DNA from: an uncultured Gemmatimonadales bacterium
GTDB lineage: Bacteria > Gemmatimonadota > Gemmatimonadetes > Palauibacterales > Palauibacteraceae
Assembly (NCBI GenBank): GCA_947259585.1
Contig: CAMYMV010000006.1
Location: forward strand, 82,025-139,057
Direction: 5' to 3'
Length of the DNA stretch: 57,033 nt
The notes beneath the pieces were generated by a model that saw only the letters and a list, made by a program, of their open reading frames with translations, was not told the DNA's origin and did not search any database. Of this stretch, positions 16,955 to 25,636 are shown in pieces. Each line of letters begins with the position of its first letter. The first letter of the stretch is position 1. Made by a program: the position numbers and the translations under genes.

Positions 16955-19900
16955 ATGGAACACCCGATGCGCGTGTTGTTCCTGACTGCCGCGATCGCTC
17001 TTGCTTCGCCCCTGGCTCTGGCCGCACAGGTCCCTGTGCACCCAGACAGCGGCGGGCTCACGAAGTCGATGGGACTCCCGCTCATCTGGAAGCCCTACCT
17101 CGGGTGGGAGGCCGGCGCCTATAGACCCACGGAAGACACCCAGTTCGGCGTACTGGCGGATGTCGGGGTCTTCAAGGAGCTCTTCAACCCGACGATCGGA
17201 GGTCCGGGGCTGCAGGGCGAAGGGTACGTCGGCGCTCGGGAGTCGGGTCCCGACGGCGGATTGCGCGCCCTTCTGGCGATTCCAATGGTCCGGCTCGGAC
17301 TCGGCGCCGACTACAACTTCCGAGACGCAACGCTCGACTTCCTCGTCCGAATCTCCGCTCCGCTGCGGCGCAGCGGAATCATCGGAAACGGAAGCCGCTT
17401 CCGACTGAACTGGCTTCCTTGGAGAGGCCACACCGTGAGCTTCGGGCTAACCGTGCCTCTCGGCCAGGGCGAGCTCGGCGACACCAGGACGCGAAACGCC
17501 CACGCCAGCCTGCCCGACGGTCGACTCGAGCCGATGCCCGCGCCGAGCGTTGAGCCTGCGCTCGAGGATGCCCTCGCCAACGTCTCCGAAGTGGCGGGCT
17601 GGGTGAACCGGCTCACGACGCCGTTCATCGATCAGGAGGGCGGCAATCCCGAGGAAGCCCTGGCGAACTTCCAGGTATGGCTCGCCGAGCTCAAGACGCA
17701 CTTCGCCTCCAAGAGCTCGCTGTTTCCAGCCGGCCCCACGGCCGAGGCGGAGGTGCTGGCCTACCACGCCGAGCTGGAACGAGCCTTCTCCGTGGCGGCC
17801 TCAGGTCTCGCTCTTCCGATCGGCGGAAGCACGCCGGAGGGCCGCCGGCTGGCGGCGCAGGCCAGGGAGCTTCTCCTCGACTTCGTGATTTTCCCCTACA
17901 ACCGGCTCCTCGGCCTGAGAAAGAAGACGGACACGACGCTCGGCCTGGCTCGGGAGGCGGAAACCGCTTTCCGGAGCTGGCTCGGCACCTCCGGCCTCGT
18001 GACGCCGGAGCGGCAGGACGAGGTCTTGTACGTCTTTCGAAGCCTGACCGAGATCGTGGAGGAGAACCGGCGGCTCTCCAGGGAGAGGTGGGGCAGCCCG
18101 CGGTTGGTGTGGATCCCGCTTCAGTACGCGCTTCGTCCGGAGCAGCACGACACGCGGGCGGAGCTGAACGCCATCGTGGAGCGCGCGGTCGGCAAACCGT
18201 TCGTAGATGGTAACCGGGTCTGGTACGTCGACAACCGCGAGTTCCACCAGGAGGTGGGTGCGATCCTCCGCCGCGCCGAAGACTACAGCGTCCTGTGGAT
18301 CCACGACATTCAGGGTCGAAACCGGGACGGTGACCCGGACGCGGTCACCTTCCACACTGTAGCGCAGGGATACCTCCGCGCTCTGATCGAGGGTGTCCGC
18401 CGCTACGACGAGACGAAGAAGATGCCCGTACATCTCCTCTTCTTCGACCAGCACCGCTTCGAGGACAACAAGGCGCGGCCGTGGATGAAGCTCCTCGAGA
18501 ACCCCATGAACCACAGAATGGGCTTCCCCGACGAGTTCGCGTACATGGCCGACTCGATCCGGGCGGCGCGGGCAGATCTCCGGCAGGCTGTGGCCGCGTC
18601 GCGGCTCCTTCAGGAGAGGGCCTCGTTGTACGGGGAGACCTGGCTCGAGAATCGGATCAAGATCCATGTGAGCATCACGAACCCGGCCGATCCGACCTAC
18701 TGGTCGAACCAACTGTTTCCGGCCGTCAAGTGGCCCGACAACGTGATGCGCGATCACCGAAAGCTGGCCTTCTACGACATCACCGAGGAGGACCCCTACC
18801 GGGGCATGGTGGTCTACGGAGGTATGGGAATCGGCGAGCACTACTCCGGACCGGGCTGGGAGGACCGCGGGATTCTTCTGCAGGGCCCCGCCGCGCTGTC
18901 GATCAAGAACGCCGCGCGAGAGCTGCTGCTTCAGCAGGGTTTCTCCGAGGAGGAGATCCCCTTCCCACTCCGCCCGCGGCCGAAACCGGTGGATTACGAC
19001 GTGATCGTCCGGGCCGAGATGGCCTCCGGAAACGCCATTTCTCGCGCGCTCGAGCTCCACAACGAGACCGGTCATGGGCCCAAGCTGATCAACGTCCTCA
19101 AGGCGACGCTCTACACCCTGATGCCCCCCGGCTCGGTCCTCATCATCCCGGACTCCCTGTGGATCTCACCGATTCTCGCGTCGTGGCTGGTAGGAAACTG
19201 CCTCCGGGGAGGACGTGTGCTGATCGTCGCCCCGGCGCTCGAAAACGCCCCCAGCAATCGGTTCCCCCAGATGTCGCGCGCTCAGGAGCTGTTCTCGCGC
19301 CTCATTCTGCTCCAAGAGCACCTCGGGCCCGATATCCACGCGGCCGGCGGTATGCTCAAGACGGGGGTGTATGCGCTCGACGTGGACGCCCGGGACATAC
19401 CCGGCAGGCTGCGAGTGGTCGAGGACGGTTTCGCCACCGATCCCTTCCTGAGGGACGTCGCGGGACTTCAGTCGCCTGTTGCATGGTCGGCGCGAAGCGA
19501 GCGCCTATTCCTGGACTCCCGGGGCGGACGTGATGCTGACGCGAGTATGAAGGAGAAGCCGAAGCTTCACGCCAAGACTCATTTCCTCGCCTCCGCGGAG
19601 GCGTGGCGGGCGATCACGGAGCGGCCGGATCTGGGCCCGCTCGTAGATTCCTTCATCCTGCAGATGATGCGGCGGGGAGAGTCGCCAGACCGGGAGGGTG
19701 ACGGCCGGTCGCTCTCGGACAGCACACCTGTTCACCTCGCCCTCCAGCGCGCGGTCATGGAGGAGACGCCGCCGGAGGTTTTGGAGAAGTTCGTGGCCTA
19801 CCTGATGGTAGGGTCCTACAACCAGAACTACCGGTCGATGCTCATGGACGGGGAGGTGATGCTCACGGTCGAGGGTGGGGCGGTGATCCAAGGACTCATC

Positions 19901-20023
19901 GACTATCTGAGCCTCCTCGGAACGACGACCTGGGTGGAGACTCTCGAGGAGCTGGAGGAGTACCTGCCGGCCCACGGAGGGTTCAAGTTCTGGTTCGCCC
20001 GAAGCTTCAAGGAGATGCTCTAG
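16955..20023 (+). CDS. Large secreted phospholipase D-like (HKD) protein with barrel-like N-terminus
   Basis: This 1022-residue protein has a signal peptide (MRVLFLTAAIALASPLALAAQ). Residues about 40-190 are strand-rich (KPYLGWEAGAYRP, GLGADYNFRDATLDFLVRIS, HTVSFGLTVPLGQ), like an outer-membrane barrel segment, followed by a helical region. The C-terminal half holds a complete HKD motif, HRKLAFYD at 601-608, followed by GGMGIGEHY, the Gly-rich stretch expected after a PLD motif. A second copy, HAKTHFLA from 872, keeps His and Lys but lacks the final Asp. The region before the first motif (SVLWIHDIQGRN, HLLFFDQHRFED) fits a PLD alpha/beta fold. Likely activity is phosphodiester transfer or hydrolysis at the envelope, possibly on phospholipid; the altered second motif leaves activity open. 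A coiled-coil lipoprotein gene faces it. Confidence 0.7.
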   Translation: MEHPMRVLFLTAAIALASPLALAAQVPVHPDSGGLTKSMGLPLIWKPYLGWEAGAYRPTEDTQFGVLADVGVFKELFNPTIGGPGLQGEGYVGARESGPDGGLRALLAIPMVRLGLGADYNFRDATLDFLVRISAPLRRSGIIGNGSRFRLNWLPWRGHTVSFGLTVPLGQGELGDTRTRNAHASLPDGRLEPMPAPSVEPALEDALANVSEVAGWVNRLTTPFIDQEGGNPEEALANFQVWLAELKTHFASKSSLFPAGPTAEAEVLAYHAELERAFSVAASGLALPIGGSTPEGRRLAAQARELLLDFVIFPYNRLLGLRKKTDTTLGLAREAETAFRSWLGTSGLVTPERQDEVLYVFRSLTEIVEENRRLSRERWGSPRLVWIPLQYALRPEQHDTRAELNAIVERAVGKPFVDGNRVWYVDNREFHQEVGAILRRAEDYSVLWIHDIQGRNRDGDPDAVTFHTVAQGYLRALIEGVRRYDETKKMPVHLLFFDQHRFEDNKARPWMKLLENPMNHRMGFPDEFAYMADSIRAARADLRQAVAASRLLQERASLYGETWLENRIKIHVSITNPADPTYWSNQLFPAVKWPDNVMRDHRKLAFYDITEEDPYRGMVVYGGMGIGEHYSGPGWEDRGILLQGPAALSIKNAARELLLQQGFSEEEIPFPLRPRPKPVDYDVIVRAEMASGNAISRALELHNETGHGPKLINVLKATLYTLMPPGSVLIIPDSLWISPILASWLVGNCLRGGRVLIVAPALENAPSNRFPQMSRAQELFSRLILLQEHLGPDIHAAGGMLKTGVYALDVDARDIPGRLRVVEDGFATDPFLRDVAGLQSPVAWSARSERLFLDSRGGRDADASMKEKPKLHAKTHFLASAEAWRAITERPDLGPLVDSFILQMMRRGESPDREGDGRSLSDSTPVHLALQRAVMEETPPEVLEKFVAYLMVGSYNQNYRSMLMDGEVMLTVEGGAVIQGLIDYLSLLGTTTWVETLEELEEYLPAHGGFKFWFARSFKEML

Positions 20024-20114
20024 GTCGGTCGGGCAGCTGTGTCGGTCGGCCACGGAGCGGTCTCGGTCGGCCACACGCCTGGGGGCCCAAGGCGCGGCCC
20101 GGATCGATCTCGAC

Positions 20115-21314
20115 TTAGCTTCCCCCCAGCGCCGCGGACGGACGCTTCCAGATCAACCGGACCAGGAAGAGGAAGAGCAGTCCACCGACGAAGACCAAAC
20201 CCAGCAGCTGCAGAGCCCGATAGAACGCCCGGTCCACTGCATCGTCCAGAACCAGCGTCGTCCGCCTCATCGCGCTGTCGGTGATGGCCGCCAGATCCTC
20301 CATCACCGCGATCCGCTCGCGCACGAGATCCTCGATCACGACGATCCGCTCTCCCGTGAGCCACTCCAGCGTCTCGATCCGCTGACGGTTGACGTCGCGG
20401 AGCGCGATAGCCGCCTCCTCTCCGATCACCCGGATCGCCTCGCTGGCCTGTTCATCGATGACGGCGGGAAGCGTGTCCCCGAAATCCGCCAGCCGCCGCG
20501 CCGAAACGTCGATCGACTCGACATCGCCGAGAAACTCGTCGACGGCCTGCTGGTCCAGGATATCGAGCAGAAGCAGCTCCGACTGCCAGCGGAACTGGTG
20601 AGGCAGGCTGGCCGCGTAGAACTTCAGTCGCTCGCTCAGGTCCCCTAGCTGCGTGTTCAGATCGCCCAGGACCGCCAAACCGCCGGTCCGCTCTTGCGCC
20701 AGGAGCTCCGCGAACTCCTTGGTGACCGTCTCGCGAACGAAGTGCATGTCCGTGACGGGGTGGGCTGCGGCGTACTCCTCCACCTCCCGCCGCGGCCCGG
20801 AAACGTCGCCCGAGATGGAGATCGAGCGGGCCAGCTCGTCGGCCTTCCGCTCCAGCTCTCGGGAGGTCTCGATCGCGATCGGCTGGTATTCGCCGAAAAC
20901 CTGCCTGCCCGCTCCCGTCTCGAAGAACTGTCTCATTTGCACGGCCAGGACCCACATATCGTAGAGCCCGATGTACGGATCTAGCGCGAAGGCCGCCACC
21001 TGGCCCGACGAGAGGACGTTGATCTTCCACCGGAGGGCCTGCCGCTCGATGGCGGGGTCGGTGGTCGCTTGGAGTATCCGATCGGCGGCTTTCTCCACGT
21101 CGCCCCCGAACGCCTCACCGTAGCCGTACACCAGCAGCCGCAGCTCGGTGGTCGGCATCTCGATGTCGGGTGCGCTGCTGATCAGGACCGATTGCTGTGG
21201 CGGGGCCGTGGCGCAGGCGGCGGTCAGGGCGGCGGTCAGGGCGACGGGCAGCAGAACTGGATGCGGGCCGGTTGGTCTACACCGGCTCCTAAGGCGGGAG
21301 ACAAGGCTGTTCAT
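20115..21314 (-). CDS. Coiled-coil lipoprotein with C-terminal membrane anchor, unknown family
   Basis: This 399-residue protein has a lipoprotein signal (ALTAALTAAC, lipobox TAAC), a long helical body rich in Glu, Arg, Ala and Leu, and a single membrane helix near the C-terminus (ALQLLGLVFVGGLLFLFLVRLIW). Residues about 290-350 repeat a heptad-like pattern (IDEQASEAIRVIGEEAAIAL, IETLEWLTGERIVVIEDLV), indicating a coiled coil. Lipid anchor at one end and helix at the other suggest a protein that spans or tethers envelope layers. The helical part recalls signalling domains of chemotaxis-type proteins, but I cannot assign a family. It is convergent with the PLD-like gene (91 bases between stops). 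Confidence 0.75.
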   Translation of the reverse strand: MNSLVSRLRSRCRPTGPHPVLLPVALTAALTAACATAPPQQSVLISSAPDIEMPTTELRLLVYGYGEAFGGDVEKAADRILQATTDPAIERQALRWKINVLSSGQVAAFALDPYIGLYDMWVLAVQMRQFFETGAGRQVFGEYQPIAIETSRELERKADELARSISISGDVSGPRREVEEYAAAHPVTDMHFVRETVTKEFAELLAQERTGGLAVLGDLNTQLGDLSERLKFYAASLPHQFRWQSELLLLDILDQQAVDEFLGDVESIDVSARRLADFGDTLPAVIDEQASEAIRVIGEEAAIALRDVNRQRIETLEWLTGERIVVIEDLVRERIAVMEDLAAITDSAMRRTTLVLDDAVDRAFYRALQLLGLVFVGGLLFLFLVRLIWKRPSAALGGS

Positions 21315-21426
21315 GACTTCCTCGCGGTCGGCCCGGATGACAATGCAGGGGGATCGGTTGGCTCAAATCTAGTGGAGTGACATCGGAAGGGGCGAGACGG
21401 GGATTGGGCTCAAGGAAACGACAGGG

Positions 21427-21457
21427 CTCCTCCGGTCGCCCCCAGCCACCGGAGGAG
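21427..21457 (-). terminator. Probable intrinsic terminator
   Basis: CTCCTCCGGT (21427-21436) pairs perfectly with ACCGGAGGAG (21448-21457) around an 11-base loop, just past the stop of the minus-strand lipoprotein gene at 21478. On the minus strand the hairpin is followed by GTCGTTTCC, a weak T-tract. It would end transcription before the next minus-strand gene. Confidence 0.55.
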
Positions 21458-21477
21458 GGTAACGGGGCAGGGTTGGG

Positions 21478-21984
21478 CTAACGAATCACGATCGCGAACA
21501 GCAGGGCGGGTTCTTCCGTTCCGTCACTGCCAAAGTCGTAGCTGAAGTCGTCGGAGAGGAGCGTCAGCGAGAACGCGGTCTTCGACTCCTGGAACTCGTA
21601 CGAGAAGGCGGTGGTGTCCCCCGGCGCCGAGATGAGCTCCACCAAGATGAAGTCGTCCACGATCTCGTAGATACCGACCTCGACATCGTCGTCCTCACCG
21701 GGCTCCTGGATAATCTGTTGGTACTCCCCGTCGATCGAGAAGCGCAGGAAGAGGCTGAGCCCTGCGTCGACCGCGTCGAACGACTCGGTCGGGTTGTCCG
21801 CGTTGGTGAGCACGAGATCGGTCGCCCGCCACTCGCCCGATATCTCTGCGGGTGTGATGGGCTTGACGAAGTCGGCCAAGTCACCGCAACCGACGAGGGC
21901 GGCAAGCCCGACCGCAGAGAGCGACAGACCGCCGAACAGCCGGCCCCAAGGTAGCGTTCGCGATCTCGATGCGAAGGCGTCCAT
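21478..21984 (-). CDS. Small lipoprotein, unknown function
   Basis: About 168 residues with a lipoprotein signal (LSAVGLAALVGC, lipobox LVGC). The mature domain is acidic and strand-rich (ISGEWRATDLVLTNAD, LSLFLRFSIDGEYQQ, VGIYEIVDDFILVELI, FAIVIR). It resembles lipocalin-like or META-like beta folds seen in small outer-membrane lipoproteins, though no family can be claimed. The start at 21984 gives a normal n-region. An ATG at 22044 has a better ribosome-binding site (GGGGAG) but a long n-region, so the start is uncertain. A hairpin terminator lies downstream. Confidence 0.7.
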   Translation of the reverse strand: MDAFASRSRTLPWGRLFGGLSLSAVGLAALVGCGDLADFVKPITPAEISGEWRATDLVLTNADNPTESFDAVDAGLSLFLRFSIDGEYQQIIQEPGEDDDVEVGIYEIVDDFILVELISAPGDTTAFSYEFQESKTAFSLTLLSDDFSYDFGSDGTEEPALLFAIVIR

Positions 21985-22072
21985 TCCGAAGATCCCGTTC
22001 CGCTGCTGGTTAGTCCGCCGCACCCCCGAAATCCCTCCTGCCATGGCTTCTTCTCCCCCTGACGAGGCAAAT

Positions 22073-23239
22073 CTACTCGCTGACACCGAACCACGCGATC
22101 CGCGCCTGGTGGTCGGATCCGTAACGCTTCTCGATGCGCCTTTGTGACCCATCCATGTACGTGACCCGCCCGTCCTCGGCGTGGCGGAAAAAAATGAAAT
22201 CCGTCGGAAACGACCCGTACGTTGGCGTCCCATCCCACGGCGGCGAGTCGGGAAAACACACACGCATCTGGTCCACGGCGCTCTCGCCGGCGGACCAAGT
22301 GTTGAAGTCGCCGGCCGCCACCGTGGCGATCGTACCCGGCAGCGCTCCGCAGGCGGTCTCTCCCGAGCCGACGCTGACGATCCCGCTCGTCACGCCGCCC
22401 GTTTCGATCAGGGCGAGCGCTTCGATCAGACCGACCGCCTGTCTGAGACGAGCCGTGTTCGCCGTCGTAAGCGTCCGGTACAGGGTCGATGCGACATCCA
22501 GGTGCACACTCGCCACGCGGAGCCGGGTCCCGCTCGCTCCGGCAATCGTCGCTGCCGCGACCACTTTTCGACCGGCCTCGAACGGCAGCTCGATCGCGAG
22601 CAGGTCCATCAGCGGAAGCGTCGAGAGAATCGCGTTGCCCTTGTCTTCCCGCTCGTCCCCGATCGTCTGCGGGCCGTTGCGCGCCGAAGGCACGTAGAAC
22701 AGCGCCAGGCCACAGTCACGGGCCAGCTCCACAATGTCCGGCCATCCCTCCGGGGGTGATTCGGGGACGATGCGCGGGGGGAACTTGAACGTCTCGGGCA
22801 CATCCGGGATCGCTTCCGACCGCCGGTGCGCCTCCTGGATAAGGAGGACGAAGTGGGAGAAGCCGGCCTCCAGCTCGGGCGACGTCGGATGGCAGTCGTA
22901 TCCGAGCACCTCTTCGAGGAAGAGGGGCACATTGCCGCCGCCAATCAGGATGTTCCAAGCGACAACCGCCAGCGAGTCCGCGGGACCGGGACTGGGGAAG
23001 GAGGCGCTTGGGAGCGGCTCCAGGACCGAGGATCCGACGGTTTCGCACCAGCGCTCGTTGCTCTTCCCGTCGCTCGGACCGGCGGGGCCGTACCACGTGA
23101 TCGCTGCGCCCGGCGCGGCCACCGCACGGTCCGGGCATCCACGGTCCGCCGGACCGAGTTGCATACCAGCCGATGTCGCGCATGCGGCCGACAGCAGTGC
23201 CATGAATCCCGCCGCACAGACGCCAGCCGCACGCATCAT
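22073..23239 (-). CDS. Secreted endonuclease/exonuclease/phosphatase (EEP) family lipoprotein
   Basis: About 388 residues. A lipoprotein signal (GFMALLSAAC, lipobox SAAC) is followed by a DNase I-like EEP fold. Metal-binding and catalytic motifs are visible in order: SLAVVAWNI (Asn), FVLLIQEAHR (Glu), GNAILSTLPL, LRVASVHLD (His), VAAGDFNTW (Asp/Asn), DFIFFR and GSDHQARIAW (Asp/His). All key residues appear present, so it should be an active phosphodiesterase or nuclease outside the cytoplasm; substrate may be DNA, RNA or a lipid/sugar phosphate. It is the last gene of a four-gene minus-strand operon: its ATG overlaps the TGA of the glycine-rich membrane protein gene. Confidence 0.85.
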   Translation of the reverse strand: MMRAAGVCAAGFMALLSAACATSAGMQLGPADRGCPDRAVAAPGAAITWYGPAGPSDGKSNERWCETVGSSVLEPLPSASFPSPGPADSLAVVAWNILIGGGNVPLFLEEVLGYDCHPTSPELEAGFSHFVLLIQEAHRRSEAIPDVPETFKFPPRIVPESPPEGWPDIVELARDCGLALFYVPSARNGPQTIGDEREDKGNAILSTLPLMDLLAIELPFEAGRKVVAAATIAGASGTRLRVASVHLDVASTLYRTLTTANTARLRQAVGLIEALALIETGGVTSGIVSVGSGETACGALPGTIATVAAGDFNTWSAGESAVDQMRVCFPDSPPWDGTPTYGSFPTDFIFFRHAEDGRVTYMDGSQRRIEKRYGSDHQARIAWFGVSE

Positions 23240-23925
23240 ATCCGAAACGAAAACGGAATCGTGACACCGGATCCGCCGCTCGAGTTTGCCTCGACGGCGT
23301 CCACCACCCAGGCGGCCAGGCCGCCCGCGGCCACGCCGATGAGGCCCGCAGCCGCCAGGTCGAACAGCCCGTATGAAGGGACCGCGAGCCAGAGCACCGA
23401 TCCGACGAACAGGCCTGCCCCGAGGCCGAGCGCGGCCCCCTCCGGCTGCGCCCCGATGGACATGCCTACGGCGCCGGTCGAAAGAACGTCCAGCCAGCCG
23501 TACTGCCGGACGACCTCTTTGAGCACGAAGCCCACGGCCGCGCCTGCCCCGAAGCCGATCGCCGCTCCCTTGGCCGAGCTTCCGAGCCGCCCCGAATCCC
23601 AAGCGCCGACGAGCGTTCCGCTACCGAGGCCGATCAGGCCTGCGGAGAGCGTCGAGGCACGGGCGCACGTGAGCTGGGAGAGGGTCTTCGAGCAGGGGAT
23701 CAGGCTGGCCGTCACGCCGAGCATCGCACCGGAGGCCGCTCCGAGCGTGGCCCCGCCGATTGCGGCGCCGGCCGACCCGGACGTCTCCTGGGCCAGAGCG
23801 GCGCCGGCCCCGCCGGAAGCCCATGCCGGAGAAGAGAGGCAGCAAGCCACCGCCAGGCACAGAGCGAAGAATCCCATCCGGAAGGAGCGGCTCACGTGTG
23901 ATACCCACGGAAGACGGGCGCGCAC
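23236..23925 (-). CDS. Glycine-zipper-rich membrane protein
   Basis: This 229-residue protein has a signal-like N-terminus (MGFFALCLAVACCLSSPAWA) and then a run of Gly/Ala-rich hydrophobic segments with G-x3-G spacing: GAAIGGATLGAASGAMLG, GLIGLGSGTLVGAW, GAAIGFGAGAAVGFVL, GAALGLGAGLFVGSVLW and GLIGVAAGGLAAWVV. Such glycine zippers pack helices tightly in membranes or form oligomers. No family beyond that is recognised. It sits between the DUF3943 gene (seven bases upstream) and the EEP lipoprotein gene (overlapping), so it is part of the same envelope operon. Confidence 0.75.
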   Translation of the reverse strand: MRARLPWVSHVSRSFRMGFFALCLAVACCLSSPAWASGGAGAALAQETSGSAGAAIGGATLGAASGAMLGVTASLIPCSKTLSQLTCARASTLSAGLIGLGSGTLVGAWDSGRLGSSAKGAAIGFGAGAAVGFVLKEVVRQYGWLDVLSTGAVGMSIGAQPEGAALGLGAGLFVGSVLWLAVPSYGLFDLAAAGLIGVAAGGLAAWVVDAVEANSSGGSGVTIPFSFRI

Positions 23926-23932
23926 AGCGCGG

Positions 23933-25636
23933 TCAGAAGCTCTGAAAAACCCCGTAGAAGCGGACCTGGCCGACGTCCTGTTTGATGTCCTCGAACCCGA
24001 TATCCTCGAAGAAGCTCCTGCGGACGTACGCGATCACGTCCGCCCCAATGCCCCAGCTACCGATAGGGAAGACGCCCTGGAAGCCGCCCCACTGGATGGT
24101 GTGATAGGTGTCCCCGCCGTTCACGTTTGAACCGTTGAGCACTTCATTCAGGGTGAAGCGATACAGGAAGCTCGCGACCTGACGTCCGCGATGGGAAAAA
24201 CCGAAGCGAGCCCAGACGCCAGGGCCCATTCCGAAATCGTACTCCCGGAACCGCTCTGTGTTGGGGGGACGCCCGCCGATGAACGCGAATTCAGAGTCAA
24301 CGGCGCTGAGCAGGTAGAGATGGAGGTTCACGTTCGTCTGGAAGGCCCACGTCTCTGACATCTTGAACCTGGAAAAGAACCCGGCCCCGTAGCTCAAGCC
24401 GCCGAACTCGATGGCCGTGTTGTTCACGTAATCATAGTTCTGCGTGATCGCGAATACGTGGTGGGTCTTCTCTCCCTTCGCGATGTCGCTCGTGAACAGG
24501 TTCCCGTGGATCTGCAGCCGCCCGATCGTCTCCGTATCGCCGAAGTTCAGCTGTATCCCCATCTCAAAGAAGTCGAACGGCTTCCTGCGCGTGTTCTCGA
24601 AGACGTTCCCGTATTCCATGTCGAACTCGAAGAACGCCGTCGTCACGGTCGTGTCCGTCTCGAAGCTCTCGCTCGAGGAGCGGTCGCCGATGATCCGTAC
24701 GCCGGCTTTCAGAAAGGTGCTGAGGTTGGGCGGGATTCGATCGTACGGGTCGGTCGGGTTCGGGTAGATCCGGCCGCTACGGCCCGAGGTGAGCCGGTTC
24801 AAGCCGCGCAGCGGGTTGAGGAAGAAGTTGCCGATCTCCTTCATCGTGCGGCTGCCCCCGGCCCGTTCGTTGTCCAGGAAGCTGGAGCCGGCCCGGTACA
24901 GCATCTCGCCGATCGACGAGCCGCCGAGACTGGTCATGACCCAGTCGTTCCAGGCCATCAGATGCGTCTCACCGCAGCACTCCCACATGAAGCTGCCGAG
25001 AACGGCGAACGGGACGGACTCGAAGTAGTTCATGCCATTCGAGCGCGCCGCGCTGAAGTAGAGGCTCCCGTGGTAGGGATGCGCGAACATGTTGGTCTTG
25101 AAGTGGTTGTCATCGTAGAAGAAGCCGCTGGAGATGTTTTTCCACCAGCTTCTCGGATTGACCGCCGTGAAGTTGCCGCCCCGGATGTACTCGTTGAAGA
25201 ACCAGACGATGGCGTTTATTCCGGCGACCTCGCCGATCGCCAGCCCTGGGTTGCGCTTGGCACCCCATACGTCGTAACGGGCGCCATCGTCCTGCTCATC
25301 GTCGTCGGTAGTGAGCGAATTCTCGGCCGTGGACGGATCCTCGCTGCTCTCGTAGAAGAGCTCGTCGAACAGCTGGGCCGTTCCGCCCGCATCGGCCATC
25401 AAGCGTGCGCGGTTGGTCAGAACCGCTCCAGCCTGAGCCCCTGTGCCAGTCAGCGTGACAGCGCCAGGCGGGAAGAAGTCCGAGAGGCGAGCCGTGTCGC
25501 TCGACGCCTGCACCCGCGCGCCGAAAGCGATCGCGTCCTCCGAAGCCTGAGGACCCGCTTCCTGGGCCAGCGGAATAGACGGAAACGCCGCCAAGACCAT
25601 CGCGGCGACCAACGTCGCTCTACCGGCCCGGCTCAC
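23933..25636 (-). CDS. DUF3943 outer-membrane protein
   Basis: This protein of about 567 residues has a signal peptide (TLVAAMVLAAFPSIPLAQ) and the DUF3943 signature region AHPYHGSLYFSAARSNGMNY followed by SVPFAVLGSFMWECCGE and WNDWVMTSLGGSSIGEMLYR. The second half is a barrel with alternating strands (GLSYGAGFFSRFKMSETWAF, VNLHLYLLSAV, WARFGFSH) ending in FYGVFQSF, a C-terminal Phe typical of outer-membrane barrels. Function is unknown. The start is GTG 25636, which overlaps the stop of the preceding barrel gene (GTGA); the longer frame upstream of it overlaps that gene and is a shadow. Confidence 0.85.
   Translation of the reverse strand: MSRAGRATLVAAMVLAAFPSIPLAQEAGPQASEDAIAFGARVQASSDTARLSDFFPPGAVTLTGTGAQAGAVLTNRARLMADAGGTAQLFDELFYESSEDPSTAENSLTTDDDEQDDGARYDVWGAKRNPGLAIGEVAGINAIVWFFNEYIRGGNFTAVNPRSWWKNISSGFFYDDNHFKTNMFAHPYHGSLYFSAARSNGMNYFESVPFAVLGSFMWECCGETHLMAWNDWVMTSLGGSSIGEMLYRAGSSFLDNERAGGSRTMKEIGNFFLNPLRGLNRLTSGRSGRIYPNPTDPYDRIPPNLSTFLKAGVRIIGDRSSSESFETDTTVTTAFFEFDMEYGNVFENTRRKPFDFFEMGIQLNFGDTETIGRLQIHGNLFTSDIAKGEKTHHVFAITQNYDYVNNTAIEFGGLSYGAGFFSRFKMSETWAFQTNVNLHLYLLSAVDSEFAFIGGRPPNTERFREYDFGMGPGVWARFGFSHRGRQVASFLYRFTLNEVLNGSNVNGGDTYHTIQWGGFQGVFPIGSWGIGADVIAYVRRSFFEDIGFEDIKQDVGQVRFYGVFQSF

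Noticed and set aside
20024..20114. Short direct repeats TCGGTCGGCCAC between the PLD-like and lipoprotein genes
   Set aside because: Two to three short copies in a GC-rich gap; not enough to call a repeat element or binding site.
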